From contig JAGCCO010000169.1 of assembly GCA_017651645.1 (NCBI GenBank), positions 1 to 23,771 on the forward strand: a DNA stretch of 23,771 nucleotides, in the 5' to 3' direction. The position numbers and the translations under genes are program-made. The notes below the pieces were generated by a model. That model searched no databases, was not told the origin of the DNA, and was given only the letters and a program-made list of their open reading frames with translations. Origin of the DNA: Bacteroidales bacterium (lineage in GTDB: Bacteria > Bacteroidota > Bacteroidia > Bacteroidales > F082). Shown here piece by piece: positions 1-8,346 of this stretch. The first letter of the stretch is position 1; every line of letters starts with the position of its first letter.

Positions 1-510
1 CACGCCGAAAGCACCGATGGTTTTCACCACTTTCTTCCCGCTTGTAAACAAGATAAAAAGGAACGATGCAGCGGAAAGAGCGATAATTAGCTCAAGGCTA
101 TCATAGGAAATAGTCGGCGTGGCAAAAGTGAAGGACATGGCCCCAGCCAGCAAGACCATTGGATAATATGACCACCTCGAAACCAGTAGGTTCTTCTTCC
201 TGAATAGCCATTCATAAGAAGTAATAGCAAACATCAGGATGGCGATAACATTCAATATCACACGGATATAACGGAACACCATGATCTTGTCATCCGGGAA
301 AGAATGGGAGACCGCACGAACAATGGCGTGAAAATCAGTCCCAATCCCTTCGATACTCTGATTACGAAGATAACCCAGTAAATAGTATCCCTCATCACAC
401 GAGATTCCGTTCCGCAGTGTGCTCAGGATAAGATACCATACGAGTATGACGGCCATCCACGCAACTGCACCATGTTTCATTGCGGATCCCAAAAATCTCT
501 TCAATACCAT
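1..510 (-). CDS. Polytopic membrane protein, GT-C glycosyltransferase-like (partial, C-terminus outside window)
   Basis: I translated this by hand. The minus-strand frame from ATG 510 stays open through 170 codons to the window edge. The protein starts with a short basic stretch (MVLKRFLGSAMK), then a hydrophobic helix (AVAWMAVILVWYLIL). Next comes a loop with the acidic pair in 'CDEGYYLLGYLRNQ' (about residues 38-51), then at least three more hydrophobic segments (about 88-101, 119-130 and 144-157). An acidic DE..YY motif in the first extracytoplasmic loop is typical of GT-C enzymes such as ArnT/PMT, which use lipid-linked sugars in the periplasm. The start overlaps the stop of the upstream acyltransferase gene by 10 nt; ATG 480 is an alternative start. 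Family assignment is inference: it could also be another membrane protein, for example a polymerase. It probably glycosylates the exported glycan or a lipid. Confidence 0.6.
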   Translation of the reverse strand, partial: MVLKRFLGSAMKHGAVAWMAVILVWYLILSTLRNGISCDEGYYLLGYLRNQSIEGIGTDFHAIVRAVSHSFPDDKIMVFRYIRVILNVIAILMFAITSYEWLFRKKNLLVSRWSYYPMVLLAGAMSFTFATPTISYDSLELIIALSAASFLFILFTSGKKVVKTIGAFGV

Positions 511-1139
511 GTTACTTCGGTTTTAAGTACTTTAGCCGGGACACCCGCCGCCAGGCAATGGGCAGGAACATCACGGGTAACGACACTACCGGCAGCGATA
601 ACAGAGCCTTCGCCGATGGTCACTCCTTTCAGAATGGTCACATTCATTCCAATCCAAACGTGATCTTTTATGACAATGGGAGCAGAAACAGGCTGCTTAT
701 CTGTAATCATGCTATCATCTTCCAAAGAGCAGACCCTATGGTTATCAGAATCCCGCAAAACAACTCTTTCCGAAATAACCACGTCGTACCCGACTGTAAT
801 GGAATTGAAGCAATCAATCACGCTGTCGTGATTCATATACCCGCTTCCCAAAGATAGCGTCGCGCCAGTATTCACATTAATTCTACTGCCCGAATAGGAA
901 TCGAAAGAATCAACAATCAAGGATGCACCTTTTGCGATGAACAACGAACCAGCCTGCTTATTCAAGATCATTCTCTCATTATCCCAGGAACGGTTGAAAT
1001 TGAAATACTTCCCGATTGTAACATGAGCTTGCCGATGTATAGAGCACATACACGGTTTGAACGCCGTCAGTTTTCTTCTCGTAAACGGTTTTGAACAAAG
1101 CAAGCGGATAGCCCAGTCTTTCAGGTTACTCATCTTCAT
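501..1139 (-). CDS. Hexapeptide-repeat O-acyltransferase (CAT/maltose-acetyltransferase-like)
   Basis: The 212-residue product is a left-handed beta-helix acyltransferase. The hexapeptide pattern is clear in the C-terminal half ('IVIKDHVWIGMNVTILKGVT', then 'IGEGSVIAAGSVVTRDVP' and 'LAAGVPAKVLK'), which is the standard ending of the LacA/Maa/WcaF group. An imperfect hexapeptide region occupies about residues 60-120. Members move acetyl groups from acetyl-CoA to sugar hydroxyls in the cytoplasm. It probably O-acetylates a sugar of the glycan or its precursor. I chose ATG 1139 because an upstream GTG at 1142 adds only one residue; ATG 1133 is also possible. It begins 3 nt after the stop of the membrane acyltransferase and overlaps the next gene, so translational coupling is likely. 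The sugar target cannot be read from sequence. Confidence 0.85.
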   Translation of the reverse strand: MKMSNLKDWAIRLLCSKPFTRRKLTAFKPCMCSIHRQAHVTIGKYFNFNRSWDNERMILNKQAGSLFIAKGASLIVDSFDSYSGSRINVNTGATLSLGSGYMNHDSVIDCFNSITVGYDVVISERVVLRDSDNHRVCSLEDDSMITDKQPVSAPIVIKDHVWIGMNVTILKGVTIGEGSVIAAGSVVTRDVPAHCLAAGVPAKVLKTEVTWY

Positions 1140-1142
1140 CAC

Positions 1143-2126
1143 TCAAACAAATACGCGCTTCACTTTCGGTAAATGTACCAAAACGATGGCCAGGCCGATT
1201 GTCAACACATATCTCCAGAGATACGAAATCCAATCCGGCCATTCAATCCCAGCTAAGGTCTGTGTTCGATTGCCTAAATGAGAAGCTATTTCGAAACAAT
1301 GGACACACATGATCGCCAGCGAAATCAATCCTAGATAGGCGAACACTTTTGAGACCGACTTGAGATACCGCCCCATCCACTTGGATAACCGATAGACACA
1401 ATAGGTTCCGCCATAAGCGCCCATCACATCCAATGGATAACACTTCCAAGTAAAAGTGTACATCTCCAGTCTGGAATAAAAGATCGCTGCAATCCAGCAC
1501 CCTACGCACAGAAGATTCAGCCACAACGGGAGAGGATGATCCTTCACCCACCAGCCGATGGTCACGAACGGCAATGCCGCCAACCCCAAAGCTATGCACC
1601 AAATAGAATAAGGAAATACCCTATGCAGTAATACGGTTCCAAAGGCTAGAACCAATGATATGGGGATAGCCCATTGCTTCAGTCGTGACAAGGGAATCAG
1701 CAACGACTTCGCAACGAACAAGGCAAGCAGGAACCAAATCACGCCTATCGTCAATTTCCCCCAGAGAGTCATGGGACCATCCACGTCGGCCCAGAAGAAA
1801 GACAAGGAGTCCCGTATGACAGGATCCCAGCCTTCATGCTTGGCGAAAGCCATCAACACAGCCCATGTGACAATAGCAAGCTGAGTAACGACGAAAGGCG
1901 GAATCAAGCGCCTGGAGAAGCACTTCACATGACTCCACGAAGTCGGCCCGTCCACATAAGCCTTGGAGAAATAACCCGCGACCAGGAAGAACAACGGCAT
2001 ATGGAAGGACAAGATAACCTGCGCCAACCAAGGATAGTTCCAACCAAAGAAATGCCCGGTTATCACCAGCATGATGCCGATGCCTTTCATAATGTCAAAA
2101 GTTGATTCGCGTTCTTTCAAATCCAA
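1143..2126 (-). CDS. Acyltransferase family 3 integral membrane protein (polysaccharide O-acyltransferase)
   Basis: The product has about 327 residues and some ten hydrophobic segments. The N-terminus 'ERESTFDIMKGIGIMLVITGHFFGW' matches the start of acyltransferase-3 (OafA/WecH-type) proteins, including the helix-1 Gly-His pair thought to be catalytic. 'FHMPLFFLVAGYFSK' is the second conserved segment. These proteins acetylate or otherwise acylate surface glycans using cytoplasmic acyl-CoA. The open frame extends to an ATG at 2219, but that would overlap the previous gene by 82 nt and add a non-homologous leader. I therefore prefer TTG 2126, 12 nt after that gene's stop, which places DLKERESTFDIMKG at the N-terminus; ATG 2090 is the fallback. 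With the downstream hexapeptide enzyme this gives the locus two predicted acyl-decorating enzymes. Confidence 0.85.
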   Translation of the reverse strand: MDLKERESTFDIMKGIGIMLVITGHFFGWNYPWLAQVILSFHMPLFFLVAGYFSKAYVDGPTSWSHVKCFSRRLIPPFVVTQLAIVTWAVLMAFAKHEGWDPVIRDSLSFFWADVDGPMTLWGKLTIGVIWFLLALFVAKSLLIPLSRLKQWAIPISLVLAFGTVLLHRVFPYSIWCIALGLAALPFVTIGWWVKDHPLPLWLNLLCVGCWIAAIFYSRLEMYTFTWKCYPLDVMGAYGGTYCVYRLSKWMGRYLKSVSKVFAYLGLISLAIMCVHCFEIASHLGNRTQTLAGIEWPDWISYLWRYVLTIGLAIVLVHLPKVKRVFV

Positions 2127-2137
2127 GGCGAACAAAA

Positions 2138-3091
2138 TTATACTTTCCCCAAAAGGGATAAAAAGGGGTGCATTCCATATACTAATACCGGACAAGAAAG
2201 AACGGCACGCGCTTTCCAATCAGCCTTGGCCATAATGAAGCGTCTCAACTCGGGCTGCTCTTTCATACTCTGATAGAATTTCCTTTTCTCTTTAAAAGGG
2301 AGTTTAAGGATTTGCTTGAATGAACTGTTGACCCTCCATTTGATCCCCTGCTTTGTCAAGGATTGAAACTCAGGAGACATTTGTGGAGCTGCATGATCTA
2401 TTTCTTTTGCGAGAATATATGAGAAAGAAATAACCTTATGTGCCGTAAGCGGGGAACGCATATCAGAATTCATGTTATCTGTCCGATAGATATAAAAGCA
2501 GTCTGATAAACCCTTTGTCCGCTCGGCAAAATCTAAAGCCTGCATGGTGTGGATGACATCGCCGCCCCATACATCATTGAACCACAAATTGTATTGTAAC
2601 AAAAACTCCCGTTTGTATACACGATTCCAAGGAAAAGTCAAATCTTGACTTCCCGATATCAGGTCATATTTACCGGTTGTAACGTCTGATTCTTCGATTC
2701 TTGTAATCCACCTGCCGGCGTTGTCCTGAATTGACCAATGGAGTATTTCCAACTGGTTGTTCTCGCAACACTCTACTATCGTCTTTAAACAATTGTCCTT
2801 GATGTAGTCGTCCGAGTCAATGAACCACACATAGCGCCCATGAGCAGCGGCAAGACCGGTATTTCTGGCAGCTCCAAGTTTCTTGTTAGTCTCATGGCAA
2901 ATCAACCGTAGATTACTATGCAGATTCTGGACTTCTCTGACAATGGTTTCCGAGCCATCCGGACTACAATCATTCACACAGATTACCTCATAGTCACTCT
3001 CTGGCAAGTCTTGGCGATATAAGCTTTCAAGACAAGCCCGGATGTATTTCTCGACACCGTAGAATGGGACAATCAAAGAAAGTGCAACCAT
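2138..3091 (-). CDS. Family 2 glycosyltransferase
   Basis: The 317-residue product has a GT-A fold at the N-terminus: 'ALSLIVPFYGVEKYI' opens the nucleotide-binding domain, 'VICVNDCSPDGS' supplies the Asp-containing loop, and 'YVWFIDSDDYI' holds the DxD metal and nucleotide-sugar site. The C-terminal third has no recognisable catalytic domain and probably carries acceptor specificity. It is predicted to act on the cytoplasmic face of the membrane, adding one sugar to the polyprenyl-linked glycan. Its start is 6 nt after the stop of the preceding glycosyltransferase. Donor and linkage cannot be deduced. Confidence 0.9.
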   Translation of the reverse strand: MVALSLIVPFYGVEKYIRACLESLYRQDLPESDYEVICVNDCSPDGSETIVREVQNLHSNLRLICHETNKKLGAARNTGLAAAHGRYVWFIDSDDYIKDNCLKTIVECCENNQLEILHWSIQDNAGRWITRIEESDVTTGKYDLISGSQDLTFPWNRVYKREFLLQYNLWFNDVWGGDVIHTMQALDFAERTKGLSDCFYIYRTDNMNSDMRSPLTAHKVISFSYILAKEIDHAAPQMSPEFQSLTKQGIKWRVNSSFKQILKLPFKEKRKFYQSMKEQPELRRFIMAKADWKARAVLSCPVLVYGMHPFLSLLGKV

Positions 3092-3097
3092 GAGACA

Positions 3098-4135
3098 CTA
3101 ACTTTTATATCGCAGTTTCCTGAATGCCTCACGTAAACCGTCTACAGGGAAGCGCTTTCCATGCTTCCGCCAATACCGGACAAACCGCAAAGGGAAAAAA
3201 GGTTTGACCATTTCTTTTCCTAATGCTCGGTATAAGTCAGGACGGTGCTGAAGAACGAAGTGGTCGAACTCCGTTAGTTTTTCGTTATTAAACTGAGCGT
3301 CATTCTGTTTAATCAGGCAGGTTTTAAACACCAAATTGACAAGATATTCAATCTGTCTTTCCGTTGTGACATAACTAAAACCTTGCTTGGATTCTTCCGG
3401 AAGGCCATCAACATGTCCAATAATTCTTCTGGCCAGATGCTCATGCTGCCATACCGATTTAAGAAGGACAGCCGAATCCATGGTCTGCCCTTCCCTCCCG
3501 ACCAGATACTGATATACCACACAGTCAAGATACACCAGCGATTTGACAGCAAACAAGGGGATATAGGTCCATTCCGTATCTGTATATGAGATGCCCTCCG
3601 TTTGACGATATCCAATACCTCTTAGCATCTGTACCTTGTAAGTCACGGCGTGCATCATCCACACTCCCACATCCTGATATCCTAATTGTTGAAAGTCATA
3701 TACCTTCAAGCTCTCCAAATGTGGCTTATATGCCTGACTCGCCACATTGTCAGCCCCGTTGACAATATTAAAGGCAGTCAAGACCATATCAGCATCCACA
3801 CTCTCCAAACATTTCAAATACTTTTCAAACTCCTTCTTATCAAACCAATCATCCGCATCAAGCACTTTGATGTATTTACCTTTCGCTTCAGAAAGCCCTC
3901 TGTTTATACAAGATCCATAATTGCCATTCTCTTTATCAATTACCCGAAATGATTGCGGATACGACTCCTCATATTTGTGAGCGATTGCCGATGAATCGTC
4001 GCGGCTTCCATCATTGATGACTAGAACTTCTATCAAACCTATCAAACTATCACAGACAATTAAAGAGTCCAGGCAGCGGTTCAGATAAGCCTGCATATTA
4101 TAAGTCGGAATGACAATGGTCAATAACTTCTGCAT
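3098..4135 (-). CDS. Family 2 glycosyltransferase (paralogue of the one at 6420-7409)
   Basis: The 345-residue GT-A enzyme opens with 'LLTIVIPTYNMQAYLNRCLDSL', has the nucleotide loop 'VLVINDGSRDDSS', and the DxD region 'YIKVLDADDWF'. The stretch 'IDKENGNYGSCINRGLSEAKGKY' and the later 'YLVGREGQTMD' are shared almost word for word with the glycosyltransferase at 6420-7409, so the two are paralogues rather than merely the same superfamily. Its C-terminus is basic and amphipathic ('FVRYWRKHGKRFPVDGLREAFRKLRYKS'), compatible with membrane attachment. It lies just downstream of the GH43 gene. It is predicted to build the glycan repeat in the cytoplasm; donor sugar unknown. Confidence 0.9.
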   Translation of the reverse strand: MQKLLTIVIPTYNMQAYLNRCLDSLIVCDSLIGLIEVLVINDGSRDDSSAIAHKYEESYPQSFRVIDKENGNYGSCINRGLSEAKGKYIKVLDADDWFDKKEFEKYLKCLESVDADMVLTAFNIVNGADNVASQAYKPHLESLKVYDFQQLGYQDVGVWMMHAVTYKVQMLRGIGYRQTEGISYTDTEWTYIPLFAVKSLVYLDCVVYQYLVGREGQTMDSAVLLKSVWQHEHLARRIIGHVDGLPEESKQGFSYVTTERQIEYLVNLVFKTCLIKQNDAQFNNEKLTEFDHFVLQHRPDLYRALGKEMVKPFFPLRFVRYWRKHGKRFPVDGLREAFRKLRYKS

Positions 4136-4158
4136 AATTGTTGATCAGGATGAACGAT

Positions 4159-5253
4159 TTATTCAAAATAAGGTATTTCAGAAGACATGGATGCACCATA
4201 TCCCTCAATAAAGGGCCAACCACCTTCCCAAGTAATCTTCTCCAGGAAGACCAGCCGTCCAAGACTTGGATTGGATCGCTGATACCCATGAAACAGAATC
4301 CAGTCCACACCGTCATCATCAGTTATAATCTCGGAATTGTGTCCAGGGCCGACGACAAAAGAGTTCGCTTTTAAAAGCATAGTTCCTGTACTCTCCATCA
4401 TGGGATTATTCTGACGGTCGAAATAGGGCCCCTTAAGATTATCCGCTCTCCCAACACAAACGTTATATGTACTTGAGATTCCGTTGCAGCAGGTCCCCAC
4501 AGACTGAAATAGAAAATATTGCCCGCCATGCTTGTGTATATAAGTCCCTTCCCCTCCTCGCCCGGCAATCTGGAATTTCTCGGCTCCCTTTTTCAAAGAC
4601 AAACCATTATCAGCTAACTGGATTCCGTATATTCCGTGATGGCTACCCCAAAAGAGGTATTTTTCGCCTTGATCCTCAATAAAGAATGGGTCAATGCTGT
4701 TCTGGACCCCGATCTGTTTACTGTCAAACAACTTCATGACATCTTCATAGGGCCCCCATGGGTGATCTGCAACGGCGACCCCAATTCCACAGCTCCATTC
4801 CCCTCCCCAAATAGACATGGAATAATACATGACATATCTTCCATCGATATAATTAACATCCGGAGCCCAGAGGTTACCATCGAAAGAAGTCGGACGGGTA
4901 GAATCGTTGAAAGCGGTTCCGGTGAAATACCAGTTAATGAGATCTATGGACTTATATATAGGAATGTTAGGGATAGATGATAACTCTGTTGAATAAAGAT
5001 AAAAGATGCCGTTCTCTCCACGAATAATGGAAGGGTCCGGAGCACTTTGATTAATGACTGGATTGTCATATTTCTTAATAAATCTCACAAGTGTATCAGA
5101 TACATAAACCGTATCGATGTAAATTCTGGATCCAGTCACATAAACAGTATCCACTACACGAACTTCCTGTGCGATGATAACCTCTTTCGTACAAGAATAA
5201 AAGAGTATCCAAAGGATAATCCAACAGAATCGTCTCAATGGAATCTTATTCAT
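4159..5253 (-). CDS. GH43-family glycoside hydrolase, predicted lipoprotein
   Basis: The 364-residue product has a basic N-terminus, a hydrophobic stretch and a candidate lipidation Cys at 21 ('LFYSC'), followed by a short linker with DTVYV twice. The rest is a five-bladed propeller of GH43 type. The three acidic residues fit the family: Asp73 in 'APDPSII' (general base), Asp188 in 'NSIDPFF' (pKa modulator) and Glu235 in 'GRGGEGTYI' (general acid). GH43 enzymes cut arabinofuranosyl, xylosyl or galactosyl/galactofuranosyl linkages. The ATG overlaps the stop of the UDP-galactopyranose mutase gene (ATGA), so the two are probably made together. I infer a substrate containing a furanose, possibly galactofuranose, in the envelope or outside the cell; specificity is not visible in the sequence. 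Confidence 0.88.
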   Translation of the reverse strand: MNKIPLRRFCWIILWILFYSCTKEVIIAQEVRVVDTVYVTGSRIYIDTVYVSDTLVRFIKKYDNPVINQSAPDPSIIRGENGIFYLYSTELSSIPNIPIYKSIDLINWYFTGTAFNDSTRPTSFDGNLWAPDVNYIDGRYVMYYSMSIWGGEWSCGIGVAVADHPWGPYEDVMKLFDSKQIGVQNSIDPFFIEDQGEKYLFWGSHHGIYGIQLADNGLSLKKGAEKFQIAGRGGEGTYIHKHGGQYFLFQSVGTCCNGISSTYNVCVGRADNLKGPYFDRQNNPMMESTGTMLLKANSFVVGPGHNSEIITDDDGVDWILFHGYQRSNPSLGRLVFLEKITWEGGWPFIEGYGASMSSEIPYFE

Positions 5254-6386
5254 TTAATATCGTGATATAGCGAGAATGCTCTCTCTATCACCGGAGCCAT
5301 GTCATAGTATTTGTATTCAGCCAACCGACCACCAAAAACGACATGGTCTTCCTGATCAGCAAGAGCCCTGTATTTCAAATACAATTGACCATTCTTCTCG
5401 TCATTAACGGTATAGAATGGTTCTAGGCCCGGTTTCCATTCGGAACTGTACTCACGGAAGATGATGGTATGTGGATTATCATATACAGCATTTCCAAAAC
5501 ACTCGAAATGCTTGTGTTCAATGATTCGCGTAAAAGGAGTCTCCCGATCGGTATAATTGACGACGGCGTTACCCTGGTAATTCGGAATATCCAGCATCTC
5601 CTGCTCAAACCGCACGGTCCTCCATTCTAATTGGCCGAAACGATAATCGTAGAACGCATCGATCGGACCGGTAAAAACCACCTTTTCAGCGATGGACATC
5701 CAGTGGTCACGTTCATCGAAGAAATCCGTATCGACTCGACATTCTATTCCCTCCAGAAGCCCCTCGATTAATTTGTTGTATCCTCCAATGGGGATGCCCT
5801 GAAATGCATCGTTGAAATAGTTGTTATCAAAGACTAGACGCACTGGCAAGCGCTTGATAATGAACGCCGGAAGCTCCGAACACGGTCGTCCCCATTGCTT
5901 TTCGGTGTATCCCTTGATGAGTTTTTCATATATGTCTTTACCAACCAGTAAAAGAGCTTGTTCTTCCAGATTACGTGGAGCATCGACGCCTTCAGACTTC
6001 ATTCTAGCAAGCGCTTCCGCTTTCTGCTCCTCGATCTTTGCCATCGCCTGCTCTGGCGTGATGACACCCCACATCTGGTAGAAGGTGTTCATGTTAAAGG
6101 GGAGGTTGTAAAGCTTGCCTCTGTAATTTGCAACCGGACAGTTCGTATATCGATTGAAAGGGACTAGCGAATTGACAAAATCCCAAATCTCCTTATTGTT
6201 GGTATGGAAGATATGGGCGCCATATTTATGGACATGAATCCCTTCAATTACCTCACAATACACGTTCCCCCCCAGATGAGGACGCTTTTCGATAACAAGA
6301 CATTTCTTGCCGTCCTTATGAGCGAGATGGGCGAAAGTGGCCCCAAAGAGGCCGGCGCCGACAATCAAATAATCATACATCTTCAT
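5250..6386 (-). CDS. glf: UDP-galactopyranose mutase
   Basis: The 378-residue flavoenzyme interconverts UDP-galactopyranose and UDP-galactofuranose in the cytoplasm. Its FAD-binding Rossmann motif is at residues 6-16 ('LIVGAGLFGAT'), followed by 'VIEKRPHLGGNVY' and the strongly conserved 'HKYGAHIFHTNNKEIWDFV'. 'YTEKQWGRPCSELPAFIIKRLPVR' and 'GGRLAEYKYYDM' near the C-terminus are also characteristic. Length matches bacterial Glf. ATG 6386 gives MKMYDYLIVGAG; ATG 6380 would drop two residues. Its presence implies that at least one glycosyltransferase in the locus is a galactofuranosyltransferase. It overlaps the GH43 gene by 4 nt. Confidence 0.97.
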   Translation of the reverse strand: MKMYDYLIVGAGLFGATFAHLAHKDGKKCLVIEKRPHLGGNVYCEVIEGIHVHKYGAHIFHTNNKEIWDFVNSLVPFNRYTNCPVANYRGKLYNLPFNMNTFYQMWGVITPEQAMAKIEEQKAEALARMKSEGVDAPRNLEEQALLLVGKDIYEKLIKGYTEKQWGRPCSELPAFIIKRLPVRLVFDNNYFNDAFQGIPIGGYNKLIEGLLEGIECRVDTDFFDERDHWMSIAEKVVFTGPIDAFYDYRFGQLEWRTVRFEQEMLDIPNYQGNAVVNYTDRETPFTRIIEHKHFECFGNAVYDNPHTIIFREYSSEWKPGLEPFYTVNDEKNGQLYLKYRALADQEDHVVFGGRLAEYKYYDMAPVIERAFSLYHDIK

Positions 6387-6419
6387 AGTCTTTTTAAGGC
6401 TTCAAGTCAGCGGCCATCT

Positions 6420-7409
6420 TCAAATCTTCCTGATCTTTCTACGCAAATGCTCCACATAATAAAACACCATCCCGGGCAACCTCTCATATCTTTTATAAAG
6501 TTTGGTCTTGGGTTTGTCGGAAACATAATTATCCCAAAGGTATTTCATCCTTTCCACCGACTCTTTCAAAGGGAGATATACCATAAAAGGAAAGATAAAA
6601 CCAGCATACTCGCTAATAGCATGATCGATACATGTCAAAAGATCCGAGGGTATAGACCGAGAATCGATTCTAGAACGCACCGCCTCAAAATGTTCAAAGC
6701 ACTTCGCATATGAAACAGCCCCTTTCCGCTGTTTGGTTGCGGACATTGACTGACCGGGGCGACCGAGCAGATAGTTATACACGACATAATTGAAGGCGGC
6801 ATATGACCTTCCATAAACCAATGGAGCCCAACTTAAGATAAAATCATCATACATTACACCCTCAGCAAAAAGAGGCAACAATGGCTTGAGAATCTTTGTT
6901 CTATAGGTAGCAGCCCAAAAGTTCACACTGTTGAGCCCCTGCTCCGGTGTTCCCCAATGTGAGGGGGCTATCGGTGCGGGCTTCTCACATTCGATCGGAG
7001 TACGCATCACCTCAGTTCGACTGTCGTATGCGTAAACTTTGATAAATGGATTAAAGATGACATCGGCATCGCACTTCTCCAGGTCCTCCATTAAACGATC
7101 AAGATTTGTGAACCAATCATCAGAGTCAAGAAAACGCAGGTATTTCCCCTTTGCTTCACTTAGACCGACATTCCACGCCGATCCATGTCCTCCGTTTTCC
7201 TTATCTATCTGACGAAAGGTATCTGGATAGCGATTGACATACGCCCGGCTCATTTCTGCAGAGTTGTCAGGAGTGCCATCATTGACAAGGATAACCTCTA
7301 GTTTATTCATTAAGGAGGGGGCAATCAACAACGAGTCGAGGCACTTATTGATGAAAGCCTCAACTTTATAGACGGGAACTATGACTGATAGCAAAGGATC
7401 AGACATCAT
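6420..7409 (-). CDS. Family 2 glycosyltransferase (paralogue of the one at 3098-4135)
   Basis: The 329-residue GT-A enzyme has 'LLSVIVPVYKVEAFINKCLDSL' at the N-terminus, nucleotide loop 'VILVNDGTPDNS' and DxD region 'YLRFLDSDDWF'. It shares 'IDKENGG(H)GS', 'GLSEAKGKY' and 'YLLGRPGQSMS' with the glycosyltransferase at 3098-4135. The gene overlaps the end of the preceding glycosyltransferase by 11 nt (start ATG 7409; ATG 7406 is equally possible). It is predicted to add a sugar to the lipid-linked glycan in the cytoplasm. Its position immediately before glf makes it one candidate galactofuranosyltransferase, but nothing in the motifs proves the donor. Confidence 0.9.
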   Translation of the reverse strand: MMSDPLLSVIVPVYKVEAFINKCLDSLLIAPSLMNKLEVILVNDGTPDNSAEMSRAYVNRYPDTFRQIDKENGGHGSAWNVGLSEAKGKYLRFLDSDDWFTNLDRLMEDLEKCDADVIFNPFIKVYAYDSRTEVMRTPIECEKPAPIAPSHWGTPEQGLNSVNFWAATYRTKILKPLLPLFAEGVMYDDFILSWAPLVYGRSYAAFNYVVYNYLLGRPGQSMSATKQRKGAVSYAKCFEHFEAVRSRIDSRSIPSDLLTCIDHAISEYAGFIFPFMVYLPLKESVERMKYLWDNYVSDKPKTKLYKRYERLPGMVFYYVEHLRRKIRKI

Positions 7410-8334
7410 ATGAATACTTTAATCGTTTATCAATACCAAGTTTAATAAGCTTTTTCTGCCAATTGGGAGCACTCACTCTCATAAGAATACTCAAGAACGA
7501 GAAACCGTATTGCCGCGCTATCCAAAGGCATTTAATGAAACACGCCCAATTCTTGCTATAGATACAATCGAAGAAAGGCTTTAGAAGATAACTGTCAAAC
7601 AAAGGAACCCCATTTTTATAGAGAAATCTATTCTTCCTTGCAAAGACCTTGGTTCGCACATACTGAACTGACGTTGTCTGGTTCTTGGAAAGGCTGCCCG
7701 AGGAGTCCGTAACACAATAAAACTTGGAATGACAGACTACAACTCTCTTGGCATAATGGCCAACCAAATAGGAAAAAGTCGTATCATTATGAATGGGTGT
7801 TTCATCAAAGCAAATCCCATGGTCATCAATCAATGCTCTCCGTATCAGTTTACACCACGGCTCTCCAAACAAGTATCTGAATCGAAGAATTGCCTTATTG
7901 GGATCATGATCGTACAAAAGATGCATTTGATTAAGATGATCAACACGATGTGATGGGCCAGAATCATCCATCCTAATTGCGACCGCATCAAAGAAAACGA
8001 GGTCAGGAGAATCTAACGTTACCTTTGATAGGGTTTGCAGACAGCCATCCAAAAAGAAATCATCGGCATCGGAAAACAACACCCACCTCCCCTTAGCGTG
8101 TTTTAATCCAATGTTCCGAGCATGTCCCGCCCCTTTTCTCTCCTTGGAAAAAACAACACAATACTCTCTCCCCGACCAAGTCGGGAAATGGTCAAAGTCA
8201 ACTATTGTCGGGTCACTATCATCGTCAACGACGATTACTTGAACACTATCACTTACCGGAATGGAGTTCAAACACTTTTGGAGAAGCGATGGAGAATTCT
8301 TATGTGGTATGATTATGGAATACTGAACGGTCAT
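7399..8334 (-). CDS. Family 2 glycosyltransferase
   Basis: The 311-residue product opens with 'YSIIIPHKNSPSLLQKCLNSI', has the loop 'VIVVDDDSDPT' and the DxD region 'WVLFSDADDFF', so it is a GT-A family-2 enzyme. 'GAGHARNIGLKHAKGRW' is the usual helix before the DxD. I prefer ATG 8334 (MTVQYSII), 12 nt after the upstream stop; an in-frame GTG at 8346 would add MFPD. It lies in a row of five consecutive glycosyltransferase genes and overlaps the next one. Donor and acceptor are unknown. Confidence 0.88.
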   Translation of the reverse strand: MTVQYSIIIPHKNSPSLLQKCLNSIPVSDSVQVIVVDDDSDPTIVDFDHFPTWSGREYCVVFSKERKGAGHARNIGLKHAKGRWVLFSDADDFFLDGCLQTLSKVTLDSPDLVFFDAVAIRMDDSGPSHRVDHLNQMHLLYDHDPNKAILRFRYLFGEPWCKLIRRALIDDHGICFDETPIHNDTTFSYLVGHYAKRVVVCHSKFYCVTDSSGSLSKNQTTSVQYVRTKVFARKNRFLYKNGVPLFDSYLLKPFFDCIYSKNWACFIKCLWIARQYGFSFLSILMRVSAPNWQKKLIKLGIDKRLKYSYDV

Positions 8335-8346
8335 ATCGGGAAACAC

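Noticed and set aside
2133..2140. TAnnTTTG-like box on the minus strand just upstream of the acyltransferase-3 start
   Set aside because: There is no TTTG at the needed spacing of about 19-21 nt, the site overlaps the end of the upstream coding region, and the genes look co-transcribed.
1143..2219. Longer version of the acyltransferase-3 gene starting at ATG 2219
   Set aside because: It would overlap the upstream glycosyltransferase by 82 nt and add a leader unlike the family N-terminus; TTG 2126 or ATG 2090 fits better.
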